Part shown: positions 36,950 to 48,589 of the stretch, one piece after another
Layout: each line of letters starts with the position of its first letter
Position numbering within the stretch: position 1 is the stretch's first letter
NCBI GenBank assembly: GCA_947683625.1
Contig: CANTUR010000046.1
Span: forward strand, 2,654,501-2,718,500
DNA from: Mallotus nudiflorus
Lineage: Eukaryota; Streptophyta; Magnoliopsida; Malpighiales; Euphorbiaceae
Reading direction: 5' to 3'
Length of the DNA stretch: 64,000 bases
Program-made: the position numbers and the translations under genes
Notes under the pieces: generated by a model
What the model was told of the DNA's origin: nothing
Seen by the model: the letters and a program-made list of their open reading frames with translations, nothing else
Database searches by the model: none

Positions 36950-38909
36950 TATAGACGGTGGGGTTTAATGTGCGTCCAAGATTTTAGCAACCGTGACACT
37001 ATTTGAGCTTAGGGCTCTAGATTGTCATAAAGACATGGCATGGAGATGAGGATTTGCCACCCAAGGTAATAATCAGGACAAATCATTTTGGTGGTATTCG
37101 ATTCTCTAAAAGAAAGCTAGCACCATAACCAAGAGATTCTGGAAACGGAATACTAACTTCTTTCAATCTTGTGTTTATTTAGAATTACTTTTTGAATTAC
37201 TATCTTATTCTCTATTTACACACAATTTTATTAAACCCTAATTAAACATCCATCCAACCTTAAAGCAAACTAGTCATAAAATTGTATGTAAAAAATGCAT
37301 ACGAAGTGCATCATCCCTAGATCTAAACTATGTTAATTTTATTTTAATTTTAACTAATTCTACATTTTTATTTGCAAGTGAAATGGACTAAACATTGTCC
37401 TACATTTTAAGGTAATTAATGAGCCTAAGTCTACTTGTTTTAATTCTAAAAGGTGGGCTTAAATCGATTAATTTTAAGAAATAAATTAGTGGGCTTAATT
37501 CTTACTTAATTTTAAATTAAGTGATGTTATCCTAAATCAATTTATTTAAAAAGAAAATGCTTTAATGGGTTGAGTTAAGTCTAAATTAATTTTAATTAAA
37601 CTAAAAATGGGCTTAAGTCTAAATTAATCTAATTGGGCCTAAATTGATTTTAAAATTAATTAAACCTAAAAATCCAATTAAAAGCCTATTTATTAAATGG
37701 GTTGGGACCTAACATAGGCCTGGGGCCCAAAGAGAATAAAAACATGTAAACAAGCCCAAACAACAAATTAAAGCAAACAATAAATAAAAAACATACATTT
37801 AGTCATTTCTAATCTAATTTTAATTGCATGCAATCTCAATTAATCTAAAGCCACCATTGATTTTATTAGGGTTTTATCAAATGAACCTAATTTACTAATT
37901 AATTTTAATAGTGTAGAAAATTAAAGAGTTTCACTATTTCAACTATTGAGGCTATTACAAAATCTACCCAAAAATAACAAAGAAAATAAAATTAAAATTA
38001 CAACCCTTAAGAAATAAATTAAACAAATTCAGAACCTAAAAAAATAAATTAGATAGAACAAAATAAAAAAAATACATAAGAATTAAATTGGGATCCTAAT
38101 TCTTTAGTTTTCATTTATGGATTCTCCATGGGTTTTCCTTAGTTCAATAATGTGTTCATCATCATAGAAACATGAAACACAGAGAAAAATATTAGAATAA
38201 ATGAACAAAGAAAAAAATAATGACAATTAAACAAAAAAACACAGAAAAAAACAAAATTAATAAAATAATATAAAAGAAAGAATTAATAATAAAATAAAAT
38301 AAAAAGAAAGAAAGGAATAGAAGAAGGATGCTATACAAATTTTGTTTGAATGGCTATTAGGATTTTCTCTTTTTACTTAGTCTCTCCCCCTCCTCTTTTT
38401 TTTTCCCCTCAAAACTTTTCTTTGTATATCCCGTTCTAACCCTAACTAACCACTTACGTGATAACATGAGTAGCAGCTTTGATCCTCCCTCTCAAAATAA
38501 ACAGGATAAGAATTTTAATTTCAAAAAATTATATGCATAAGAGATGCCTACAAGACATATAAATATAAAAATTAATTCATTTATTAAAAATAAATTAAAT
38601 TTAGACCAATCATAATTAAAAATTTTGAGAAAATAATTTTTTTCTGAAATTTTAGTGCCTCGGCATTACAAAATGCCGATTGGCATTGTGTAATACTGAT
38701 CGGCATTGTGTAATGTTGATTGGTATTGCACACGTTTCTAAATAGGCCCTTGCAAAATTTAATTTTTTACAATTAAACCCAAAAAGTGTTACAATTTAGT
38801 CCTTAAAATCACAAAACTTAACACTAGAGGTCAATTTTTTACTAAACTTTCATCATAGAGGCTTTCATTGCATCCATGCATAAATGCATCCTAAAATTGG
38901 GGGCTTACA
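36950..38909 (-). repeat. Left (3') LTR of element B
   Basis: 1960 bp, from TATAGACGG to GGGGCTTACA. Compared with the right LTR it lacks a block of about 130-150 bp corresponding to roughly 47870-48030. Near 38660-38735 it has a tandem motif of about 24 bp containing GGCATTGTGTAAT. Confidence 0.85.
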
Positions 38910-38924
38910 GTTGCCCCCCTTTAT
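38910..38924 (-). promoter_or_regulatory. Polypurine tract of element B
   Basis: On the minus strand this is a run ending AAAGGGGGGCAAC directly before the LTR, equivalent to the tract in element A. Confidence 0.7.
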
Positions 38925-39059
38925 CGCTATTTGCTTGATAAATTATGATAAAGAAATAGAAGCACACAATTTCGAAGGAAAGAGTTAGGATACTTAATTG
39001 TATCCTAATTAATGGATTGATGCTTAAATTGTTATGCAATTCTTAAGCAAGATGTTATG

Positions 39060-39640
39060 TTTAGCATGCTTTACTATATTTCTTATAGAATGTCTAGTGA
39101 GATATAATGAGTTCAGCTATATTCCCTATAGGACGTTTAGCATTTCATGATTGGAGAACATGTTATATCTCCTGTGGAACATCTAGCAATAATACCATAA
39201 CTATTCTGTAGTGTCTGGTGAACTGCAATATATTCCCTTTGGGACGTTTAATGACAATGGATTTCGTTATATTCTCTATAAGACATTTAACAAAATATAT
39301 GTAATGATCCTCGCTATATTTCTTATGGGACGTTTAGTGATTTATGATTTGAGAACATGTTATAGCTCATGTGGAACGCCTAGCAATAGTACCATAACTA
39401 CTATGTAGTGTCTGGTGAACTGCACTATATTCCCTTTAGGAAGTCTAGTGACAATGGATTTCATTATATTCCCTATGAAGCATTTAATGAAATATATGTA
39501 ATGATTCTTACTATATTCCCTATGGGACGTTTAGTGATTTATGATTTGAGAACATGCTATAGCTCATGTGGAACATCTAGCAGTGATACCATAACTACTG
39601 TGTAGTGTCTAGTAGATCAAAAGATTAAAAAATTCATGTT
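39060..39640. repeat. ~197-bp tandem repeat in the 3' region of element B
   Basis: About three copies, the best two at 39211-39407 and 39408-39604, offset by 197 bp. Each contains 'tattccctatgggacgttta' and 'gaacatgttatagctcatgtggaac'. A frame on the + strand stays open through both copies but is antisense to the element, so it is not taken as a gene. This array occupies the position held by the unrelated palindromic array in element A. Confidence 0.8.
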
Positions 39641-40086
39641 ATAAGTACTTTGTAGCATATAACATATTGAATTTGAAATTTATGTTATGACTACTGGGTA
39701 GTGCATAATGAAATAATATGAAATTTCTATTATAACTATTGTGTAGCATATAACCAAACAAATTTAAAATCCTTGACAAAAAATGATAATGCATGTAAAA
39801 TGCAAAAATTGAATTCTATAATTATATTCTATATTTCGTAATTGGTAAAGGATTCATAATTTTAATACAAACTAACTATGTAACTAATAATTCTGTGAAT
39901 TATTAATTAATGATATGAATTTCATGAGTTAATTATAAATGGACCAAATTGTAAGGAAGAAATTTGGACTTGAATGCAAGCAAGTTTTGGTAGATCAAAA
40001 TGGATATTTTCCATCCTATATACTTCACTTTTGCATTTCACATTCCATTTCTCATTTCATCTTCATTTTCTTTTCCTTCATTTTCT

Positions 40087-40690
40087 CTGTAACCCATAAT
40101 TGCTCGTGATTAGCTGCAGCCCTTTCATTGCTCACCGATAATGTTGCAATCCATAATTGCTCTCAATTAGTTGCAACCCTTACATTGCTCACTTTGATGT
40201 TGCAATCAATACTTGCTTGTGATTAGCTTTAATCCATAATTGCTCACTAATGATGCTACAATCAATAATTGCTCACGATTAACTGCAATCCATAATTGCT
40301 CATGATTAGTTGCAACCCTTTCATTGCTCAGTAATGATGTTATAATTTGTAATTGCTTGTGATTAGTTGAAACCCTTTCATTACTCACTGATGATGCTGC
40401 AATCCATAGTTGCTCGCGATTAGCTGTAACCCTTCTGTTGTTCACTGATGATGCTGCAATCCATAATTGCTCACGATTAGCTTCAACCCTTTTGTTACTC
40501 ACTGATGATGCTGCTCGCGATTAGATGTAACCCTTTCATTGTTAACTAATAATGTTGTAGTCCATAACTACTCGCGATTAGCTGTAACCCTTTCATTGCT
40601 CACCGATGATGCTGCAATCCATAATTGCTCGCAATTAGCTGCAACCCTTTCATTACTCATTGATAATGCTATAATCTATAATTGCTTGAG
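40087..40690 (-). repeat. 57-bp tandem array of element B with open sense frame
   Basis: Roughly ten units of about 57 bp, homologous to the arrays at 3670 and 7679 in element A ('gattagctgcaaccctttcattgctca', 'tgatgctgcaatccataattgctc'). On the minus strand 40206-40502 is open and encodes a 19-residue repeat of the form SNERVxANREQLWIAASSV with partial units. Confidence 0.8.
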
Positions 40691-43600
40691 ATTTTTATCT
40701 TTGGTTGTTGAACTCAAATGCTTTGAATTCTTTGTGCTAATTGATTAGCATTTTTGCTGATTAACTTTGAATTTTGTTCTATTAACCAACTCTACAACTT
40801 GGGTGCACGTCCTTCTGGATTTGTAATTCCTGCATACTTGTTGAAGTTAGTTTCAATCATGATGAATGTACAAAAGTACATTATAATATTGAAATTTCAT
40901 GAGAAAATTCATTACTTTTTCACGTGATAGCATGCACTCAATGAATCTCACTATTTTTTATTTTCATGACTGTCATTTATGCAAAAGCCAAAGGCATCGT
41001 TAACCATCTTATGCTGAGAGCATATCTTTTACCAAGTGAAGTACTTACTTCCACACCTAATTTTAGGGAGAGTATGCTAAACAAAACTTATGAAAATTGA
41101 GCAAAAAAAGATCGAATTCTAAGCATCAAAATAGCCTTTGAATTATGTTTTTGCTTTTCTTCCTTATCCGAGTATTCCCCTACCTTTCTCATATTACTCA
41201 ATGTGGATACCATTGGAAAGGTCCTTTGGATACTCATGCCCTTACAAAGCATTGGAGTAAATAGAGTAATTTTTGGCATGGTCCTCTTTTAGTATTCCCT
41301 CGCCTTTCTTGTATTATTTAGCGTGGATACCGCTAAAGGTTCTTATTAATACTCTTACTCATTTCTGAGCATTGGAGTAAATTATGCTTGCTCTTATTTT
41401 GATTCTCCTCTTAGTATTTCTCACCTTTCTCATATTACTCAATGTGGATACTGTCAAGGGATTTGTACTCATACTCATTTCTAAGCATTAGAGTAGATTA
41501 TATGCACACTTATCATTCAAAAGGCTAAAATGATACTTTAAAATTCAAGCACTTTATACCGCAAGTCCATAGATTTTGTCTTTGGATTTTCTTCCCCTTA
41601 TTTAAGTTCAAAGCAAGCATTAGATTGATTAGAGTTTATAAGCTCGCAATACAAAATTATTAACTAAACATCTGAATTCTATGAGGCTAATAAAAAGATC
41701 CATTATAATCAAAGGTCATAAGATGGGATTTTTGCACACAATCTCATAAAGTTGATGAATTTACTTTCAATTTTTGGATTTTATTATTAAGATGGTAGTT
41801 TATTATAGAATCTAAGGAAACAGAGTTTTATTACTTCTCTTTATTATTTTGATGAGTGTTTGGCATTTGCTATCTAGCCCATTATTATTGATGTATCGGT
41901 TCCTTTCCCCTTCTTCATTCTCTTCTGTTTTTTCTTGCACAAAATGTCATAAGTTAGTATAGTCTATTTGCAAGTGAAGATATTTTGTTAAAATGCAATG
42001 TCATTCTTTGACATTCTTCCCTTTTGATTGTGATGATGATTTCTATTATCGCAGGGTTATGATACTCCACCATTGAAGTTGTGGCCTTGGGCTGAATTTA
42101 TCTTTTTGACATTCTATTGATGCTATGACAGAGGGCTTCATTCCTCTTATTGACATCTCCAGTAAAAAAAGTTAAGGAGTCAGAGATCTTATTTCATGAT
42201 CAAATAATTTTCAAAGTGCATTCATTTTAAGTTTTGAGTGCATTCTTCCCTTTTTATGGCTAACAAATGTATTGTTGATATGTTAGACCTTCTCACCACC
42301 ATATTCCATACTCTACACTGGTCTAACTATTATGGAGAGATATTCTAGATGATGCTCCAAATAAGACTATAGAGATGGATGTTGAATCTGAGGAGCTTGA
42401 TTGTCCTATCCAACCTCTTGAGGTCGCCAGGATTATGCTTTTTGAAGTATCACTGTCGGTAATATTTCCCTTATTATATGGAACCATTATTTATTAGGCT
42501 CTTGAGGTTTAAAGTCCTGTTAAGCATCAAGTTCACCCTAATATTGTTACCTTTTTCTTTTATATATGAACATTTTGACTACCTTTGTGCACTTTTACAA
42601 CACTAATTTTGCATGTTAGTAGCAAAGTGTTCACACAATCTTGCCTAGGCTCAAAGACTTTATTATGCAAAGAAAGTATTTCACAATAAATGTATGGATG
42701 TTATGTATGACATGCATGATTCTAATAGGTCCCCTATTTGGAACAAAGCTATGTTCATATCTTTGAGTGTAAGAATGAGGTGCCTCATCAACAGCTTGTA
42801 GGTTCGAGCATGGAATGCCTCACTGTTGGTACTTCTAATATAAGAGCCTCTGATACCATTTTTCAAATAGATGACTATATTAGCAAGTGGGTTTGCCCCT
42901 AGCTTACTATTCTGTAATTACTATTCTGTAATTTGCCCCTAGCTTCATTATGTATTCATTCATACTATTCTAGTAGTCTTTTCACTTTCATGTGTAAGAG
43001 ATCTAGTTTGTTCACTACTGTTGTTGATCCTTTAACATACTAACCCTATTAATTGTAATATCATGCATTAAAGATGTAGAGGAGTGGGTGAACTGACTGA
43101 AATGAGTTATTGATGATGAAATCAACTAGACTTGCTCTTTAAAGAACTCTTGAGCAGAATATGAGGGTTGATGTTGATGCAATGATTGATGATAGTCACA
43201 AGATAAGACTTGCAATGCAAATTATTAAGACACTTAAATTTTTTATGTACAAGAGGACACTAGACTTACAAATAAAATCACAAAGGGGTGGTAAAAAGAT
43301 AAAATAGTGATCTCATAGCTTTGATTTTAGCTTTCATTATATATTGTCTTTCCATTCAGATACTTAAGCAGTATGATAAAAATGAAAATGTGATATTTGA
43401 ACAAAAATTTCAAATTCAATTTTACTCATTCATTAGGGCAAAAATGAGAACATTCATTACATCACATGATACAACTCCTGTTACCAGTCAGTCCTAAATT
43501 TTTTCTCTCTAATTTTTACCTTATCGTTCTTTTTCCTTTTTTTTTCTCTCCTTATTTTTTCTTCTTTTCTTCTTTTTATTTTTTCCTCAAATTTCCTATC

Positions 43601-43777
43601 TTTAAAATTTATATAATGTGATATATGTATGTTCATTTTTGCCCATTTTGAATGAATATAATTGAATTGAATTTATATCAAACATGCAAATGCAATCAAT
43701 ATTATAATGCATAGTACCATCAGAATGCATAGTACATAAGTAACCATAATCAGAATTCATATCATTGATTACTAAAA
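40691..43777 (-). mobile_element. Non-coding 3' region of element B
   Basis: About 3.1 kb homologous to 4431-6779 in element A, for example the phrases around 'gtggataccg', 'gttcaaagcaagcatta', 'cagggtt(g/a)t', 'tcaaagacttt' and 'gatgcaatgattgatgatag'. Homology with A ends at about 43771-43777 (ACTAAAA), where A's deletion begins. Stretches at 41270-41480 repeat 'gagcattggagta' and 'attcccccgcctttc'. ORFs at 41088-41279 and 42681-42866 lack supporting features. Confidence 0.65.
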
Positions 43778-43908
43778 CAAAACAAGTTCTAAAGAAACTA
43801 AAGTTTTATTTAAAGAAGACAATAAGAAAATTTATTTCCTATTCTAGATGTTGAGGATGTTGAGTCTCATAGTGGTTGTCCTTCAAATGATTGACATAAC
43901 AATTATTT

Positions 43909-45620
43909 TTACATCTTCTTGCCGACTGTCTCCATGACTTCATCTTTTTGTTCCTCAAATGTGCATTTTTCTTTCTTCTCTAATAACTTCTTATCATCAA
44001 ACTCATCACCCCATCTTGTAGGCACAATCAACTCAAAGGGTATGTAAAAAGAAGGTAGTTTAGTATAAAACACCTTATAGTTGAACTTGCATGAAGGCTG
44101 ACCCAATAAGTCTTCTACTCTTTCCACATCTTTAGGGGAATTAGGAGATTTTTCATTGGTTTTAAGGTCTAGGTCCTTAAAGGAACTTAACACTTCTTTC
44201 TCACTAACTCCTGAGTTGACCATCATGGTAGCTGGGGATGGTACATTTCAGTAGTTTGGGAAAGGATTATTTTTGGTGCTTGGGTTTTCAAGATCTATGA
44301 TCTTTCTAGAGTCTATAAGGTTTTGGATTTTATGTTTGAGGTAGATATAGTTATCTGTTAAGTGTTGGAGGTTCTGATGGAATTTACAGTGCCTGTTTTG
44401 GTTATAGCCTAGGGTGTTTAGGTTTAATGGGTTTGAATTATGTAAAGGTTGAAGTAAGCCCTTTTGTATTAGGTGCTCTAGGACTTTTGACAAAGGTTGG
44501 TTAAAATTGGAGAATCTCCTTGGTTATTGAACAACATGCACTTCCATAATTTGGCTAGTGCTCCATTGTTATAAGCCCCCAGTTGGGTAGTTTCTTACTC
44601 CAATGCTTTCAGCAACCTTCTTTTTCTCACTTTCAATCTCCTCAGCATGCAAATCATCATCATAAAAGGTCCATAAATCTTTTATTATTCATCATTTATA
44701 GCCTTTCAACCAAATTGGGTGACACATTTTGGACTATCATCCTAACTTAATCCTTCTTAGCTTGTTTATTCTTCATGAACCCTACCTTGTTCAAAAATCT
44801 GGTCAAGAAATAAAAAAAAAGGATTTTTTTGATTTTTGTTGAGTCAATTCCAAATCCTTGATGGACACTTCCAATCTAGTGTTATAATCATACTATTTCA
44901 AAAAAGCAATACACAATTCTTTCCAGTTAGCCCTAACAGACTTTTCTAACCCATAATACCAGTTTACAGCCATTCCCTCTAAAGACAATACAAATAACCT
45001 AGTGATCACTACTAATAGGGCCTTAGCAGTGCTCATAGTTATTGTGTATTGACTGAGATGAATCCTAGGATCTCCAGCTCCATCAAACTTCTACAGTTGA
45101 GGCATTTTGAACTTCTTAACTAGCTTATTACCCTCTATTAATAGCATATCATCAAAGTCAAATGCATATCCCATGCCTTATCCTCTAATCAACTCTTCCA
45201 TCTTAGACATTTTCTGGGTTAATGCTTGCATTTGCTTGGACTCATGGTCTTGTACCAATTTAAGTGATTATCTTTTTGCCTTTTCCACTATGTAGTTCTC
45301 AACATCCTTAAGCTTCACATCAACAGTAGGTGAGTTTCTAGCAACAGGTTATCCCCCAACATTATTGGCGATAGGTGGTTGATTAATTACAGGTGGTGGT
45401 ATGACAGCAATAACATGTTGCATCAATCCAAATAAAGCCTATCTCAATTCATCTTGCATCATAGCCCTCATGTCATCCATCAAAGCTCCCTTGATGTCTT
45501 CTAAGGTCCAGTTCCCTCCTTATTGTTGTTCCAATTCTATACACGTAGTTGAAGTTGGTTCAGCTTCCAAGTAAAGCAGATTAATAGGACTCTTCTCCAA
45601 TCTATAAAGGATCTCTTTTG
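43909..45620 (-). pseudogene. Tat/Ogre-type gag pseudogene of element B
   Basis: A minus-strand frame runs through several stops. The N-terminal part has DDMRAMMQDELR and coiled-coil-like ESKQMQALTQKMSKMEELIR. The retrotransposon gag domain follows (about 45090-44820: KFDGAGDPRIHLSQYTITM, GMAVNWYYGLE, YNTRLEVSIKDLE). The C-terminal part (44493-43909) has CKFHQNLQHLTDNYIYLKH and NPFPNY, one TGA stop, then MMVNSGVSEKEV. This layout is that of plant Tat/Athila/Ogre gag. It packages RNA in virus-like particles in intact relatives. With multiple stops it is inactive here. Confidence 0.85.
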
Positions 45621-46475
45621 CTATGGATTTAGGACTTAAATCTATTCTTCTTAGTCTGCCACCTTTCCCTCCTCAAATATGAGAAGACCCAGGTGAATCT
45701 ATAATGGCTATAAAGCAAAGTGTTAGTGTGATGAATGAAATGCATGTATGCATGATGCACGTGTTATGCAACAAGTAGCAAATAGCAAGTATTAATCAAG
45801 TGTACAACATTCATCCTTCCAACCTTATTCCTCCCACACACATGTTCAATGGTGAGTCTCTTTTCCTAGGATTTTTAGTCTTGGCCTTAATATCAACAGA
45901 GGATATCAATAATTGATGCGCATGCCAAATCTCTCTTAAAGTAATAAAAGCACGGAAATAGTATTTTTAGGCATAAAGGTCTAGCCCAAATCTCTCTTAA
46001 GGTCTAGCCCTAGATGGGCTCTTTGAAGTATGGGCTTGGGCTTTTATAGATAGAAATACCTCATGGCAACATACACAAACAATTTGGATAAATCCTAAGG
46101 GAAGTAAATAAGTTGTCATATATGGTTAGGGTCAGTTGAAAAGTCAAAGTTCCTTTAGCAAAATGATCTCCTTTAAGAACTGAGTTACAGGCCAAGGTCA
46201 GAGGGGCCCAACATCCTTTGCAAACTTGAGAGAAAACTACCCCCCTTTACGACTTGGGTTACAAACTCTGGTTAGATGAGCCCGATAATCTCTCTTGAAT
46301 GGAGTTAAGGCTAAAAGTGATAGTTAGCCAATTTACAACTCCATGAAGCTAGTGAAATCATGGAATCATAAACCAATGCCATCGATTTAATAGGGACATG
46401 CAAAATGAATGTAAGAATAAAATAATAATTAATCAAATAATTTTAAAGAACACAAGTACAATTAGTATCTCTTAT

Positions 46476-46492
46476 CCTCAATGGAGTTGCCA
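46476..46492 (-). promoter_or_regulatory. Primer-binding site of element B
   Basis: On the minus strand this is TGGCAACTCCATTGAGG, one base inside the 5' LTR. It resembles the TGGCGACTCC-type sites complementary to plant tRNA-Arg described for Ogre/Tat elements, with one substitution in the first ten bases. Confidence 0.65.
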
Positions 46493-46493
46493 C

Positions 46494-48584
46494 TGTAGAC
46501 AACAAGGTTTAACGCGTGTCCAAGATTTTAGTAATCGTGACACTGTTTGAGCTCAGGGCTCCAGAGAACACACTAAGCATTGTCATAAAGACATAGCATG
46601 GAGATGAGGAGTCACCACCCAAGGTAATAACCGGGACAAATCATTTTGGTGGTACTCGATTCTCTAAAAGAAAGCTAACACCAAAACTAGGAGATTCTGG
46701 GAACGAAATATTAATTTCTTTCAGTCTTGTGTTCATTTAGAATTACTTTATGAATTACTATCTTATTCTCTATTTACACACAATTTTATTAAACCCTAAT
46801 TAAACATCCATCCAACCTTAAAGCAACCTAGTCATAAAACTGCATGTAAAAAATGCATACGAAGCACATCGTCCCTAGGTCTAAATTATGTTAATTTTAT
46901 TTTAAAGTTTAACTAATTCTAAATTTTTTTATTTATAAGTGAAATGAACTAAAGATGGTCCTTCATTTTAAGATAATTAATCAGCCTAAATTGATTAATT
47001 TTAATTAATTAAGAATTAATTTAAAATTAATTCTTAATTAATTTTAAATTAAGTGAAATGATTGTAAATCTATTTATTTAAAAAGAAAATGCTTTAATGG
47101 GTTGTGCTAAGTTTAAATTAATTTTAATTAAACTAAAAATTGGACTAAGTTAAATTAATTTAATTGGGCCTAAATTGATTTTAAAATTAATTAAACCTAA
47201 AAATCCAATTAAAAGCCTATTTATTAAACCTAACGTGGGTCTGGGGCCTAAAGAGAATAAAAACATGCAAACAATCCCAAAAAACAAATTAAAACAAATA
47301 ATAAATCAAAAATATACATTCAATTATTTCTAACCTAATTTTAATTCCATGCAACCTAAATTAATCTAAAGTCACCATTGATTTTATTATGGTTTTATCA
47401 AATGAACCTAAATTACTAATTAATTTTAATAATCCAGAAAATTAAAGAGTTTCACTATTTCCACTATTGGGACTATTACAAAATCTACCCAAAAATAACA
47501 AAGAAAATAAAATTAAAATTACAACCCTTAAGAAAATAAATTAAACAAATTCAGAACCTAAAAAATTAGATAGAACAAAATAAAAAAAAATACATAAGAA
47601 TTACATTGGGATCTTGATTCTTTGGTTTTCATTTATGGATTCTCCATGGGTTTTCCTTGGCTCAATCATGTGTTCATCATCATAAAAACATGAAATATAG
47701 AGAAAAAAATTAAAATAAATGAACAAAAAAACAAAATAATGAAAATTAAACAAAAAAACAAAAAAAATCAAAATTAATAAAATAATATAAAAGAAAGAAT
47801 TAATAATAAAATAAAATAAGAAAGAAAGGAGTAGAAGGATGTTATGTAGATGTTGTTTGAATGCCTCTCAGAATGGGATTGCATCATCTTGAGAAAATTG
47901 ACTCTATGTTTTTCTTGAATTCTGGACCTTGAAAAGAATGTATTTTTTTTAAAAGGTTTTTTTTACTTTCTTTTCTTTTCTTTTCTTTTCTCTTTGTGTT
48001 TTTTTCCAATCAACTCTTTTTTGCAATAGCTATTAGGATTTTCTCTTTTTATGCAGTCTCTCCCCCTCATTCTTTTTTTCTTGTCAAACTTTTCTTTTTA
48101 TATCTCATTCTAACCCAAGCTAACCACTTATGTGATCACATGAGAGACAGTTATGATCCTCCCTCTCAAAATAAACAAGATAAGAATTTTAATTTCAAAA
48201 TATTATACACATAAGAGACACGTATTGGAAAAATAAATATCAAAATTAATTCATTTATTAAAAATAAATTAAATTTGGACCAATCATAATTAAAAAAATC
48301 AAGAAAATAATTTTTTCTGAAATTTTAGCGCTTCAGCATTACAGAATGTAAACCAGCATTGTGTAATGCCGATTAGTATTATGTAATGTCAATTAGTATT
48401 ATGCACATTTTTAGATAGACCCTTGTAAAATTTAATTTTTTAAAATTATACCAAAAAACTATTGCAATTTAGTCCCTGAAATCGCGAAACTTAACACTAG
48501 AGGTCAATTTTTGACTAAATTTTCATCATAAAGGTTTTCATTGTATATTCATGCACAAATGCATCCTGAAATTGGGTGCTTACA
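46494..48584 (-). repeat. Right (5') LTR of element B
   Basis: 2091 bp, from TGTAGACAACAAGG to GGGTGCTTACA. It aligns with the left LTR throughout. It contains a TTTTC run and a block at about 47870-48030 absent from the left LTR. The + ORF at 47996-48214 falls in the LTR and is not a gene. Confidence 0.85.
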
Positions 48585-48589
48585 ATTAT
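48585..48589. repeat. Target-site duplication ATTAT, right copy
   Basis: Matches 36945-36949. Joining the flanks restores a continuous chromovirus pol frame between RNase H and integrase. Confidence 0.85.

Larger units (their letters stand above)
36950..48584 (-). mobile_element. Element B: gag-only Tat/Ogre-like LTR element
   Basis: An 11,635-bp element with two LTRs (36950-38909, 46494-48584), polypurine tract (38910), primer-binding site (46476-46492), a broken gag (43909-45620) and no protease, RT, RNase H or integrase. The gag type, LTR ends TGTAGAC...CTTACA and a tRNA-Arg-like primer site point to the Tat/Ogre branch of Ty3/gypsy. It would have needed enzymes supplied by a related autonomous element. 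It sits between the RNase H and integrase segments of a chromovirus in the same orientation. The region 43778-43908 and the leader 45621-46475 hold no other gene. Confidence 0.9.

Noticed and set aside
39211..39605. Two similar 65-codon + strand ORFs in tandem
   Set aside because: They are copies of the 197-bp tandem repeat on the antisense strand, with no domain or start context.
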